Shown here one piece after another: positions 24,910-33,655 of a stretch of 56,739 nt of DNA; position 1 is the stretch's first letter; the number at the start of each line of letters is the position of its first letter. Location: assembly GCA_964498585.1 (NCBI GenBank), contig CAZCHH010000013.1, forward strand, positions 1 through 56,739. The letters are read 5' to 3'. The position numbers and the translations under genes were made by a program. The stretch comes from JAAYJM01 sp964498585 (GTDB taxonomy: Bacteria > Bacteroidota > Ignavibacteria > Kapaibacteriales > UBA2268). The notes below the pieces were generated by a model, which did not search any database, was not told where the DNA came from, and worked only from the letters and a program-made list of their open reading frames with translations.

Positions 24910-26493
24910 GTGCCTTATTCAAGAATTAATTCATCGGCAGCCACACTTACGAAGAATAGAACTGAAGATTCTATAACCCCTACTTCAGGTATGTGCGTAA
25001 CCTGTGTTGATGGTTGTGTTGGTATGTGTGAAATTGGTAAATCAGCTTATCGCGGTCATGAAGTTATTTATCCACAACCATTTGGTGTGATAACAACTGC
25101 AGCAGAAAAGCAATATCCTGTTGATTATGGTGATTTCAATATTATGGGAACTGCTGTAGGAGCTTTTGGTATTGAAGCTGATAGCGACAAAGCAATTTTT
25201 CCAGCAGTTGATTTAACTGTTCGTTTCGGTTTTGATAATAATATTAAATTCCGTTATCCTTGGATAATTCCCGGTATCGGCTCAACAAATATTGCAAAGA
25301 ACAATTGGGAGGGTTTAGCCATTGGGTCTGCTATTGCAGGAACCGGTTTAACTATCGGCGAAAATGTTGCCGGTATGGATATGGAAACAGTTTTAAAAGA
25401 TGGAAAAGTTTTTGATACTGTTGATTTAAAAAGAAGAGTCAAACTTTACAAAGATTTCCAAAGAGACGGATATGGAGCTATCATTGTTCAAGCAAATGTT
25501 GAAGATACCCGTCTTGGTGTCCAGGAATATGCTATTGAAAAACTCGGCGTTGAAATTGTTGAACTAAAATGGGGACAGGGAGCAAAAAATATTGGTGGTG
25601 AAGTAAAAATTAACAATCTCGAAAAAGCTCAAGAACTATATCGCAGAGGTTATATTGTTCTTCCAAATCCAACAGATGCTCACGTTATAAAAGCATTCCA
25701 ACACGGTGCTTTCAAAGAATTCGAACGCCATTCCCGCATCGGTATGGTTTCTGAAGAGGGATTTGCTTCAAGAGTAGAAGAACTTCGCCGCGCTGGGGCT
25801 AAATATATCTTTTTAAAGACTGGTGCTTATGCTCCAGCAGATTTAGCAAGAGCTATTATTTATGCATCTAAATATAAAATTGACCTTTTAACTGTTGATG
25901 GTGCCGGAGGTGGAACAGGTATGAGTCCTTGGCGTATGATGAATGAATGGGGCGTGCCACCTGTGGAACTCCATTCAATGCTTTATAATTTTGCTACAAA
26001 ATTGTCTGAGCAAGGTAAATATGTTCCGGCGCTTGCTGTTGCCGGTGGATTTACTTTTGAAGACCAAATTTTCAAGGGGCTTGCTATGGGTGCTCCTTTT
26101 GTTAAACTTGTGGGTATGGCACGTGCACCTATTGCTGCAGCTATGGTTGGAAAAACAATCGGTAGAGCTATTGACGATGGACAAATGCCCGTTTATGTGG
26201 AAAGATTCGGCTCTACAAAAGATGAAGTATTTGTTACTTCTTCCGAACTTCGCCACGAACTCGGTGATGCTGTATTTGAGAAATTGCCAAGCGGAGCTAT
26301 TGGTCTTTACACATACTATGAAAGATTAGCTCAAGGTTTGAAGCAGCTTATGACCGGCTCAAGAAAATTTGCTCTCAAATATATGACAAGAAATGACCTC
26401 GCTGCTCTCACAAGAGAAGCTGCTGATAGAACAGGTATCCAATTTATTATGGATGTTGACAAAGAAGAAGTTGAAAATTTATTCAAATATTAA
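24910..26493 (+). CDS. FMN-binding glutamate-synthase-like subunit (GltB central-domain type)
   Basis: This 527-residue protein matches the FMN/Fe-S synthase domain of glutamate synthase (PF01645 type) but lacks the class II glutamine amidotransferase domain. The N-terminus has a CxxCxxxCxxxC set (C29, C32, C36, C40) suited to a [4Fe-4S] cluster. The barrel shows IPGIGSTNIAKNNWEGLAIG, the FMN/2-oxoglutarate-site motif DGAGGGTGMSP (family GHDGGTGAS) and AVAGGFTFEDQIFKGLAMGA. The 3Fe-4S ligand loop of classical GltB (C-x5-C-x4-C after the barrel) is not evident. The start is GTG at 24910, with an AAAGGAG Shine-Dalgarno ending about 8 bases before it; no ATG is closer. As the last gene of the operon it is presumably the catalytic partner of the NuoEF/GltD/HoxU module. 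Without the amidotransferase it may use free ammonia or carry out another flavin reaction. Confidence 0.88.
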   Translation: MPYSRINSSAATLTKNRTEDSITPTSGMCVTCVDGCVGMCEIGKSAYRGHEVIYPQPFGVITTAAEKQYPVDYGDFNIMGTAVGAFGIEADSDKAIFPAVDLTVRFGFDNNIKFRYPWIIPGIGSTNIAKNNWEGLAIGSAIAGTGLTIGENVAGMDMETVLKDGKVFDTVDLKRRVKLYKDFQRDGYGAIIVQANVEDTRLGVQEYAIEKLGVEIVELKWGQGAKNIGGEVKINNLEKAQELYRRGYIVLPNPTDAHVIKAFQHGAFKEFERHSRIGMVSEEGFASRVEELRRAGAKYIFLKTGAYAPADLARAIIYASKYKIDLLTVDGAGGGTGMSPWRMMNEWGVPPVELHSMLYNFATKLSEQGKYVPALAVAGGFTFEDQIFKGLAMGAPFVKLVGMARAPIAAAMVGKTIGRAIDDGQMPVYVERFGSTKDEVFVTSSELRHELGDAVFEKLPSGAIGLYTYYERLAQGLKQLMTGSRKFALKYMTRNDLAALTREAADRTGIQFIMDVDKEEVENLFKY

Positions 26494-26879
26494 TTTTAAG
26501 GGAGTGTTTAAATTTGTCATTCTGCCTCCCAGATAAAGCAAGACCTTCATTTAAATTGAGATGACATAACATAGTGTGTCATTCTGACGGATGTCAGAAT
26601 TCATCTTTTAATCAACCCACTGGTTAACCAGTGGGTTGATTTGTAATTTTTATAGGTTATTAGTCATTAGTATTTTTACTAACAACTAATGACCAATGAC
26701 TAAAATTCACTTTGTCTATTATAATTAGAGAAAACCAAGATGGATTCTGGCATACACCAGAATGACAAATCATTTATTCATATTATTTATAACATTGTAT
26801 AATGGAATTTGTATAATACATCTTGTAACATCGAGTCTTTTTATAAATTATTAAGGTAAGTAAGAATAAATTCTAATTT
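26494..26879. repeat. Intergenic repeats after the redox operon
   Basis: No gene was found. It holds a reverse-orientation 51-bp element (26516-26565) directly followed by the MITE-like element at 26577-26767, and then about 110 AT-rich bases leading to the stop of the glycosyltransferase on minus. Confidence 0.8.
26577..26767. mobile_element. MITE-like element, 191 bp, GTTAAC-palindrome core
   Basis: The ends are inverted repeats about 30 bases long: left TGTCATTCTGACGGATGTCA..., right the complement of TGTCATTCTGGTGTATGCCA.... Each end is itself a small palindrome (ATTCTGAC / GTCAGAAT). Near the left end lies a perfect 30-bp palindrome at 26611-26640 with arm ATCAACCCACTGGTT, then an AT-rich TTAGTCATTAGT-type block. 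The element at 53543-53735 has the same plan and nearly the same length (193 bp). It contains no ORF, so it would have to be moved in trans. Confidence 0.75.
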
Positions 26880-28082
26880 TTATTTATTTTGAAGTATAAG
26901 CAAACCGTAGAAGAAAGAAGAGAAAATTAGCTGGAAACCCATTACTAATAGTGTAAATGAAGCAATAACATAGCGAAGAGTAACTGATATACCAACCTCA
27001 AAGAAGGTGCCTTTTGTCCATAAATAGTAAGTATATAAAGAGCCGGCAATACCAAGAATAACAAGTATCAGCCCGGCAACAATGCCTTTGTTTGGTGTGA
27101 ATTTATTAAAAAACCGCTCAATAATAGGTCCGGTAGGAATTAGTTTTTCATGAACAGCAAAAGTTTTTGAAAATATCGCAAAAATTACAGCTTGAAAACC
27201 AATCATTATTCCGGCAACTGCATATAGCATTGAGTGGACGTCAGGAGTAGTGCTAAATGGACGAGGAAGAATCCAGCCAGCAATAGCCAAACCGAAAAAC
27301 ATCATAATCAAACCGGGATATAAAAAAAGCCAGCGAGGAGAGTAAATAAATAAAAACTGTAAATGCCTCCAGCCGTCACGAAAACTACGCAGATGTGGTT
27401 TCCCACTTCGTCCATCAGGAGATAGTTTTATTGGGACTTCAGTAATATTTAATCTGAATAGTGTAGCTTTGACTACCATTTCGCTTGCAAATTCCATTCC
27501 GGTTGTTCGCAAATCTAATTTTTCGAATGCTTCCTTAGTAAAACCTCTTAATCCGCAATGAAAATCTCCTATTTTACTTTTAAAGAATAGACGTCCTATG
27601 AAAGTTAAAAAAGGATTACCTATGTATTGATGAGACCAAGGCATTGCACCTTTAATCATTTTTGTTTTGAAGCGGTTGCCCATAACTAAATCGTATCCGG
27701 AACGCAGCTTTTCTAGTAACGGAAGAAGTGCAAGAAAATCATAGCTATCGTCTGAATCACCCATTATAACAAATTTACCTTTTGCAAAGTTTATTCCTCC
27801 GGATAGAGCAGCGCCATAACCCTTTTCTTCAATCGAAATAACTCTTGCACCAGCTTTTATTGCTAATAACTGGGAACCGTCTGTACTTCCATTGTCAGCA
27901 ACTATAACTTCACCACGAATATTATGCTCTTGTAGAAAAACTCTTGCTTTCCAGACACAACTGCTTACTGTTTCTGCTTCATTTAAACATGGCATAACAA
28001 TAGAAAGCTCCAATTCCCCTTGTTGTTCATCAGAAACTTCAAATTCAAGAAGGTCTTTATATTTTTCTACAATTTCTGACAT
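26880..28082 (-). CDS. Family 2 glycosyltransferase with C-terminal membrane domain (dolichyl/undecaprenyl-phosphate sugar synthase-like)
   Basis: A 400-residue protein with a GT2 (GT-A fold) catalytic domain in residues 20-235: LSIVMPCLNEAETVSSCV, VIVADNGSTDGS, GYGAALSGGI and the DxD-like MGDSDDSYDF. Three or four membrane segments follow (about 250-400: WLFLYPGLIMMFFGLAIAG and on). This arrangement is that of polyprenyl-phosphate mannose/glucose synthases, which make lipid-linked sugars at the membrane for GT-C enzymes. A multi-spanning TPR protein that looks like a GT-C enzyme (28553-30709) lies next to it on the same strand, so the two could be donor and acceptor parts of one protein or surface glycosylation path, though a 470-base repeat tract separates them. 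Confidence 0.92.
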   Translation of the reverse strand: MSEIVEKYKDLLEFEVSDEQQGELELSIVMPCLNEAETVSSCVWKARVFLQEHNIRGEVIVADNGSTDGSQLLAIKAGARVISIEEKGYGAALSGGINFAKGKFVIMGDSDDSYDFLALLPLLEKLRSGYDLVMGNRFKTKMIKGAMPWSHQYIGNPFLTFIGRLFFKSKIGDFHCGLRGFTKEAFEKLDLRTTGMEFASEMVVKATLFRLNITEVPIKLSPDGRSGKPHLRSFRDGWRHLQFLFIYSPRWLFLYPGLIMMFFGLAIAGWILPRPFSTTPDVHSMLYAVAGIMIGFQAVIFAIFSKTFAVHEKLIPTGPIIERFFNKFTPNKGIVAGLILVILGIAGSLYTYYLWTKGTFFEVGISVTLRYVIASFTLLVMGFQLIFSSFFYGLLILQNK

Positions 28083-28552
28083 TTAGAACAAATATTTCAT
28101 TTGACAAAGAAATCATTTTATAATTTTTTTTTACCTTTCCTAAAAAGAAAAGAATGTTGTTTAATTGATAATGACATATTTTTCGAATTGTCATTGGCAA
28201 ACGAAGTGAAGAATTTCAAATTAGTTGAAACAATGACTTGTTAGTTTCCTCGCTGCGCTCCTAATGAACCACTTTGGTTCTTTAAGCACATAACTATCTA
28301 TATGCAATACAAATAATTACAATGATTACTTATGCAAACGTAAGTCAACGGATGACTGCAAGTCATACGTTGACTATAAAGTTCATTTTCACAAAAGTAA
28401 ACGTCTTCGTTTATATTCGACTCAGAATGACAATCTTTTGATGTCATCTCCATTTTAATAAGAGTCTTTCTTTATCGTAGGATTCAGAAATACAATCTAA
28501 TTATTTCATTTCTAATTAAATTGAACTATTCTTTTTTCTACAATAAGACACA
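28083..28552. repeat. Intergenic repeat cluster
   Basis: No gene was found. The blocks run: a variant 80-bp element from 28187 (GTCATTGGCAAACGAAGTG), a flank with TAATGAACCACTT and AATACAAATAATTAC, the 33-bp hairpin (28343-28375), a TTCATTTTCACAAAAGTAAA segment ending in CAGAATGAC (about 28380-28432) and a 51-bp element (28443-28493). The same block order, with another palindrome, is present at 1557-1890. Confidence 0.8.
28343..28375. repeat. 33-bp double-palindrome hairpin
   Basis: AGTCAACGGATGACT, a 3-base spacer, then AGTCATACGTTGACT: the second arm is the reverse complement of the first with one mismatch. Same 15-3-15 plan as at 37966-37998 and 45706-45738. Confidence 0.85.
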
Positions 28553-30709
28553 TTAGTATTTGATACTATTTAACAATTCTTTTGCTTCAACAGATTCAGG
28601 TTGCAATTCGAGCACTCTTGTTATGTCTTTTCTAGCGTTTATTTTATCATTTAAATTTAAATTAACTTTTGCTCTGTCAAAAAGAAACTGAGGATTATTC
28701 GGGTCAATTTTCAAAGCACGATTGATATAAAATAATTCTTTTTTATAATCATTTTGCAAACGATAGATTGCAGCTATATTTACAAAACCCTGCATGAAAT
28801 TCGGGTCAAGAGAAGTTGCTTGCTTATAGTCTCTTAAAGCTTTTTCATATTGTTGTAAATAAAAATACACAGAACCACGATTATTATAGCCGAGTGGGTC
28901 TTCAGGAATAAGTTCAACTACTCTAGTATAATATTTAATAGCTTCTTCATAATTTTCTTGAGCAAGTTCAACATCACCTAATGCGGAATAGCCGCGTGTA
29001 TCATTTCTATTCAAACTTACTGCTTCTTTTAAATCTTTCTTTGCAGCTTCAAAATCTTTCAGCATAAAATATGCCTGCGAGCGGTTATAATATCCATTGT
29101 AATCATTTGGTACTTTTTCAAGATATTTAGTATAATCAATAATTGATTCTTTATATTCCTGGGCATTGAAATGAGCATTGCCACGGTTTAAATAAACATC
29201 AGGAGCGACTTTCTTTTCAATTCTGATATAGTTTGTAAAATCATTAACGGCATCTTCAAATCTTCCAATTTGCATATTTGCAAATGCCCGATTGTGGTAT
29301 GCTATTGAATATTCTGGCATAATGCGAACTGCATTTGAAAAATATTGAACGGCTTTTTCAAAATCTGCTTCAGCAAGATGGGCAAGAGCAAGATTGTTAT
29401 GTGGACGGGCTTTGTTCGGTGATTTCTTTACTACGTCTTCCCAAAGTGTTATTTCATTCTGCCAGACTTCATTGCGCAAATATGTCATTATTGAATATAC
29501 TACTATTAATAATCCAAGAAATGAATAACCTAAAACTTGATTTCTTCTAACAATTAATTGATTTATTATGCTTATAAGAATCAGAATAAAACCAAACATT
29601 GGCAAATACATTCTATGCTCGTTCATTACATCAAGAATTGGGATAATGCTTGATTCTACTGCTAATGTTATATAAATCCAAAAAATTCCAAAAGCAATTA
29701 AGGGACGCTTCTTAAATAATAGTATTCCGATTACAATTACTGAAATATTGATGAGTAAGCCAAGAAATACATCGAAATCCCAAAAACTGTTTATTATTGG
29801 GAAATCGTGGTCTAAATTTTGATTAACTGGTAAAAGAAATAAATAAAAATAAAAAGGAATTACTTTAAATTGAGCTAAAAGATAAGTCCAGCTTGTAATT
29901 CTCTCGCCAGAGAAATTAGTTAGTTCAATGAATATTTTGCTCGGTCCGACTAACGCTAAAAAAGCTATAGCAGCAATTACTAAAAAACCAATTGGTATAA
30001 AAATTTTCTTTGATATTCTTTGCCCTTTCACTCTAAACAAACATAATTCAAACAGGATTATTGCAACAGGCAAAGTAAACGAATTTTCCTTTGTAAAAAT
30101 GGCAAAAAGGAAAGATAAACCAGATAAAGCATAGATAATAAATTTAAATATTCTTTTTCTTTCAGTTAGCCGGGCGGTCAAATAAAAAGTAAGGGTTAGC
30201 ATATAAAACATTGCAGAAAGTGAAGTCAGACGCTGATAGATATATGTAACCGCCTGCGTCTGAATTGGATGGGCAATGAAAATCAAAGCTCCGAATAGCG
30301 CTAACCAATGCCTGTGTTTATAAAGGTCTGTATCTTTTAGTGCAGGGGTTCTAAAAGTTAGGTTTATTAAGAAAAAAACTAACAAACCGTTTATAATGTG
30401 AACTATAATATTGAATAAATAATATCCCCAAAGGTCAAAACCTGCAATATTATAATTAATGGAAAAAGTAGCAAAGGTGATGAATCTAAATGGATTAACA
30501 TCAAAAAATTCTCTTAAATAACCAAATTCTTTCATTCCGAACGGCTCCATATATGTAATGTCGTCGAAATGCATAGTATTGTCGTAAATATTAGAATAAA
30601 TGACAAAGCCCAAAATTATTATTGAGCAAATAGAAATAGCGAGAAATATTTTTTTATTCTTACTCATTCTTTTCGTTATGTCTAATTTTCCGCTTGTATC
30701 AACGTTCAT
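28553..30709 (-). CDS. Multi-spanning membrane protein with C-terminal TPR array (GT-C / TMTC-like)
   Basis: The 718-residue protein has an N-terminal half (about 20-395) of ten or so membrane segments and a C-terminal half (about 425-715) of eight or nine tetratricopeptide repeats (for example ARPHNNLALAHLAEADFEKA and PLGYNNRGSVYFYLQQYEKA). The first loop after TM1 carries FDDITYM with an acidic pair, as in GT-C transferases, and the layout matches DUF1736/TMTC-type O-mannosyltransferase-like proteins. Relatives use polyprenyl-phosphate sugars, so the neighbouring GT2 synthase is a plausible donor maker; neither substrate is shown. It lies 33 bases after the stop of the LamG/T9SS gene on the same strand, so co-transcription is likely. 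Confidence 0.85.
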   Translation of the reverse strand: MNVDTSGKLDITKRMSKNKKIFLAISICSIIILGFVIYSNIYDNTMHFDDITYMEPFGMKEFGYLREFFDVNPFRFITFATFSINYNIAGFDLWGYYLFNIIVHIINGLLVFFLINLTFRTPALKDTDLYKHRHWLALFGALIFIAHPIQTQAVTYIYQRLTSLSAMFYMLTLTFYLTARLTERKRIFKFIIYALSGLSFLFAIFTKENSFTLPVAIILFELCLFRVKGQRISKKIFIPIGFLVIAAIAFLALVGPSKIFIELTNFSGERITSWTYLLAQFKVIPFYFYLFLLPVNQNLDHDFPIINSFWDFDVFLGLLINISVIVIGILLFKKRPLIAFGIFWIYITLAVESSIIPILDVMNEHRMYLPMFGFILILISIINQLIVRRNQVLGYSFLGLLIVVYSIMTYLRNEVWQNEITLWEDVVKKSPNKARPHNNLALAHLAEADFEKAVQYFSNAVRIMPEYSIAYHNRAFANMQIGRFEDAVNDFTNYIRIEKKVAPDVYLNRGNAHFNAQEYKESIIDYTKYLEKVPNDYNGYYNRSQAYFMLKDFEAAKKDLKEAVSLNRNDTRGYSALGDVELAQENYEEAIKYYTRVVELIPEDPLGYNNRGSVYFYLQQYEKALRDYKQATSLDPNFMQGFVNIAAIYRLQNDYKKELFYINRALKIDPNNPQFLFDRAKVNLNLNDKINARKDITRVLELQPESVEAKELLNSIKY

Positions 30710-30742
30710 AATTTTATTTTAATTAATTAATAATATCTAAAT

Positions 30743-31729
30743 TTATTTTAAAACAATAAATTTAATAACTTTTGAATTACCTTCAAAATCAATTTTACAA
30801 AAATAAGAAGAATTTGTCTCTTGAACCAACAAATTACTAATGTTATAGCTATAATTTCCTGCATCAGTATAACCTTCAAATAAGGTAAATCGCTCTTTCC
30901 CAGATATATCATATATTTTTATACTTATATTCCCACTTTTTTTCAGATTTAATTTTAGTTTAGCTTCACTTTGAAATGGATTTGGAAATATTTCTGCAGT
31001 AAAATCCTGATTTATTTCAATATTTTCGTCCAGTATCTTTTCACGTTTATTTTCAACAAAACAAAGTATATTGTTCTCACGACAAACTTCTCCGCTTATA
31101 ACCAAATCATCTGATAAATCATCATCCCCCATTATTTCATTTGCATTGAGTACTCTTTTCCAGATTTTTATACCTTTTATACTTCCACAAAAACGTCCTT
31201 CAAAAGCACTATTCCTTAGAATTTTTGCTCTTCCGCCAATAAATACCTCTTCATTAGCAAAATTAAGAGGAAAGTTAGTTGAAGCAGATTTAACAAGGAT
31301 TCCATTTACGTAAAGATTTATTTCCTTTGAATCTGCTGTCATTGCAATGTGATACCATTTATCTAATTCAACGCTTGCTTTCTTATCAACAACAACAGCT
31401 TGCACTCCCTCTGAACTTGCAACCGATGCAGCAAATCTCTTATTTTTTTCGTCTAAATATAATGCAAATCCCTCGTTGAAATGCTCAAGACAGTTCTTCT
31501 TAAATAAAATGAACTGCCAGATATCATTGCCACCGTATTTTGGAGTAGAAAAAGAATTTACTTTTACAAATGCTTCTATGGTTATTTCTGTCAAATTGGA
31601 AATTGTATTATCTTGAAAATAAAGTACATCATTAATTCCATCAAAATTTATCTCATCAATAGAATATGCTGTTGCCGTTGATAAGATTAATAATACTGAA
31701 ATAACAAGCAGTTTTATCTTATTTTTCAT
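30743..31729 (-). CDS. Secreted LamG-domain protein with type IX sorting domain
   Basis: The start is the ATG at 31729, not the earlier in-frame one at 31780: it has an AGGAG Shine-Dalgarno six bases upstream and opens a standard signal peptide (MKNKIKLLVISVLLILSTAT, cleavage after AYS near residue 24). Residues 25-215 are a concanavalin A-like/LamG domain (INFDGINDVLYFQDN, WYHIAMTADSKEINLYVNG, GRFCGSIKGIKIWKRVL). The last ~75 residues form a Por/T9SS C-terminal sorting domain (EIFPNPFQSEAKLKLNL, KIYDISGKE, YSYNISNL, KVIKFIVLK). The mature protein should be exported across the outer membrane and anchored or released. The LamG fold suggests carbohydrate or glycan binding. Confidence 0.9.
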   Translation of the reverse strand: MKNKIKLLVISVLLILSTATAYSIDEINFDGINDVLYFQDNTISNLTEITIEAFVKVNSFSTPKYGGNDIWQFILFKKNCLEHFNEGFALYLDEKNKRFAASVASSEGVQAVVVDKKASVELDKWYHIAMTADSKEINLYVNGILVKSASTNFPLNFANEEVFIGGRAKILRNSAFEGRFCGSIKGIKIWKRVLNANEIMGDDDLSDDLVISGEVCRENNILCFVENKREKILDENIEINQDFTAEIFPNPFQSEAKLKLNLKKSGNISIKIYDISGKERFTLFEGYTDAGNYSYNISNLLVQETNSSYFCKIDFEGNSKVIKFIVLK

Positions 31730-32138
31730 TGTATTCTCCTTATAAAACAATATAAAACGCATTTTTCCAAAAAAATTCACTTTTTCAAAAAAGCAATTTA
31801 ATATAAAAATTGAATAAAAAAAATGAAAATTGAATAGAAATGAATATTATCTAAGAATAACATAAAACAAAGCCATTTATTATAGCTATTTTCAATGATT
31901 TGTTTTAATTAATTCAAAATTATATCGCTTCAATAATAAAATTATGATGCTTACAAGTATTAGATAACATTAAATTTATGATAATTATCTTTTTGAAAAT
32001 CATCTGATGACTAAATAGTTCATTTTCCCAAAAGTAAACATCTTTGTTAATATGGTGACGACAAAAAATTGAATTTTTAGAATCTAACAAAATTTGATTA
32101 ATTTTGTAAAGTAAAGAAAATAATATGCAATATTACTG
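31730..32138. other. AT-rich gap with repeat remnants
   Basis: No gene was found. The first 220 bases are very AT-rich without recognisable motifs, apart from AGGAG at 31736-31740 belonging to the minus-strand gene. At about 32000-32075 there is a remnant of the repeat block seen at 1557-1890 and 28187-28493: half of the 33-bp hairpin (CATCTGATGACT) followed by TTCATTTTCCCAAAAGTAAA. Confidence 0.6.
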
Positions 32139-33611
32139 ATGCTAAATAAAATAAAAACTCTTGCAGGCGATACTCTAATTTATGGAATTTTCACAATAGT
32201 TAGCAGATTTCTAACATTTCTCTTAACTCCTCTTTATTCAAACTATTTAACTTTAGACGAAGTTGGAGATGTTACCTACATTTTTTCTATTATTGCTTTC
32301 CTAAATATTATCTATAATATTGGAATGGAAACTGCTTTTTTTCGCTTCTATAAAAAAGATGATTTACTTGAATCGCAAAAAGCATTTTCAAACAGCTACT
32401 TAGTGATTATTTTATTTTCATTTTTGCTTTCCTTACTGATTTTATTTAATGCTGAATCTATTGCACATTCGCTTCCACTAACAACCAATGTAATTCAAAT
32501 TATACAAATCGCAGCGTTCATTCCATTTTTTGATTCTATTGCTGTAATTCCCTACGCTTTGCTTCGTATGGTTCGTAAAGTAAAAAAGTTTTCTTCGCTC
32601 AGGTTTTTACAGGTAATGATTGCTGTAGTGCTTAATGTTGTCTTTGTAGTTGCTTTTCCATGGGGTTCAAAAGGAGTTATGCTTGCTCAAATCATATCGA
32701 ACGCATTAGCAGTTTTTATTTTTATACCAGAGCTTCGCAAATATTTAATTTTCAAAATTGATATATCTCTTCTGAAACAGATGTTTCGTTTCGGACTACC
32801 AACCATACCTGCAAGTTTATCTTCTATAGTGCTTCAAATAGCAGACCGCCCAATACTGATTCATCTCACCAATTCAGTTCAGGGAGCTATTTATTCCGTT
32901 AATTATCGGCTTGGAATACCAATGATGCTGTTTGTAGGAGTTTTCGAATACGCCTGGAAACCATTCTATTTATCTAATTATGAAGAAAAAGATGCTAAGC
33001 AGCTTTATGCAAGAATAATGACTTATTTCTCTCTTATATGTGCAGCAATTTTTTTGCTAACTGGCTTTTATATGGAATTTCTTGTTCAAATGCCTTTTGT
33101 CGGTGGAAAATTCATTAATCCCAACTATTGGGAAGGAATGGGAATAATTCCGATTATCCTCGGAGGATACTTTTTTAATGGAATATTCAATGTCCTTTCT
33201 GCTGGTTTCAATATTGAGAAAAAAACAGATTATCTTCCTATTGCTGTTGGAGTTGCTGCTATTGTTAATATTGGACTAAATTTTCTGTTAATTCCAATAA
33301 TTGGATACTGGGGAGCAGCTTATGCTACTCTTATTGCCTATTTTATTAGTGCTGTTCTGCTTTATTATTTTACAAAAAAAGTCTATTTTATCAAATACGA
33401 ATTTAAACGTCTGTTTTTAATAATCTTTTTAACTTTAGTCATTTATTATTCTTTTACTTTTATAACACAGGGATTAGAGCTTTGGTTATCTTTCGTTTTA
33501 AAGACAGCAGCACTTTTAATATTTGTTATATTATTAAAATTATTTGGATTTTTCACAAGTTCTGAAATATCCGGAATAAAACGCTTGATAAATTTTAAGA
33601 ATAGGAAATAA
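32139..33611 (+). CDS. Polysaccharide flippase, Wzx/MATE-like (MOP superfamily)
   Basis: The 490-residue protein has 12-14 hydrophobic segments and the MOP-superfamily start LAGDTLIYGIFTIVSRFLTFLLTPLYSNYLTLDEVGDVTYI, where the helix-Arg-LTPLYSNYL region is typical of PF01943/PF13440 oligosaccharide flippases. It also has FGLPTIPASLSSIVLQIADRPIL in the middle and GYWGAAYATLIAYFISA near the C-terminus. The predicted job is to flip lipid-linked oligosaccharide units across the inner membrane. The nearest carbohydrate genes are the GT2 and GT-C-like genes about 2-4 kb away on the other strand; no polymerase or O-antigen cluster is present. It is followed 44 bases later by an aminotransferase gene. 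Confidence 0.9.
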   Translation: MLNKIKTLAGDTLIYGIFTIVSRFLTFLLTPLYSNYLTLDEVGDVTYIFSIIAFLNIIYNIGMETAFFRFYKKDDLLESQKAFSNSYLVIILFSFLLSLLILFNAESIAHSLPLTTNVIQIIQIAAFIPFFDSIAVIPYALLRMVRKVKKFSSLRFLQVMIAVVLNVVFVVAFPWGSKGVMLAQIISNALAVFIFIPELRKYLIFKIDISLLKQMFRFGLPTIPASLSSIVLQIADRPILIHLTNSVQGAIYSVNYRLGIPMMLFVGVFEYAWKPFYLSNYEEKDAKQLYARIMTYFSLICAAIFLLTGFYMEFLVQMPFVGGKFINPNYWEGMGIIPIILGGYFFNGIFNVLSAGFNIEKKTDYLPIAVGVAAIVNIGLNFLLIPIIGYWGAAYATLIAYFISAVLLYYFTKKVYFIKYEFKRLFLIIFLTLVIYYSFTFITQGLELWLSFVLKTAALLIFVILLKLFGFFTSSEISGIKRLINFKNRK

Positions 33612-33655
33612 ATTGTTAATTTTGAAAGAATTAATTTTAACATTAAGGATTTTTT

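Noticed and set aside
20056..26493. Bifurcating [FeFe]-hydrogenase operon
   Set aside because: The HydABC-like subunits are present, but there is no H-cluster (L1-L3 cysteine motifs) catalytic subunit; the fourth gene is a GltB-like barrel.
26577..26767. CRISPR array or leader
   Set aside because: Palindromes and repeats are not regularly spaced, there are no spacers of uniform length and no cas genes.
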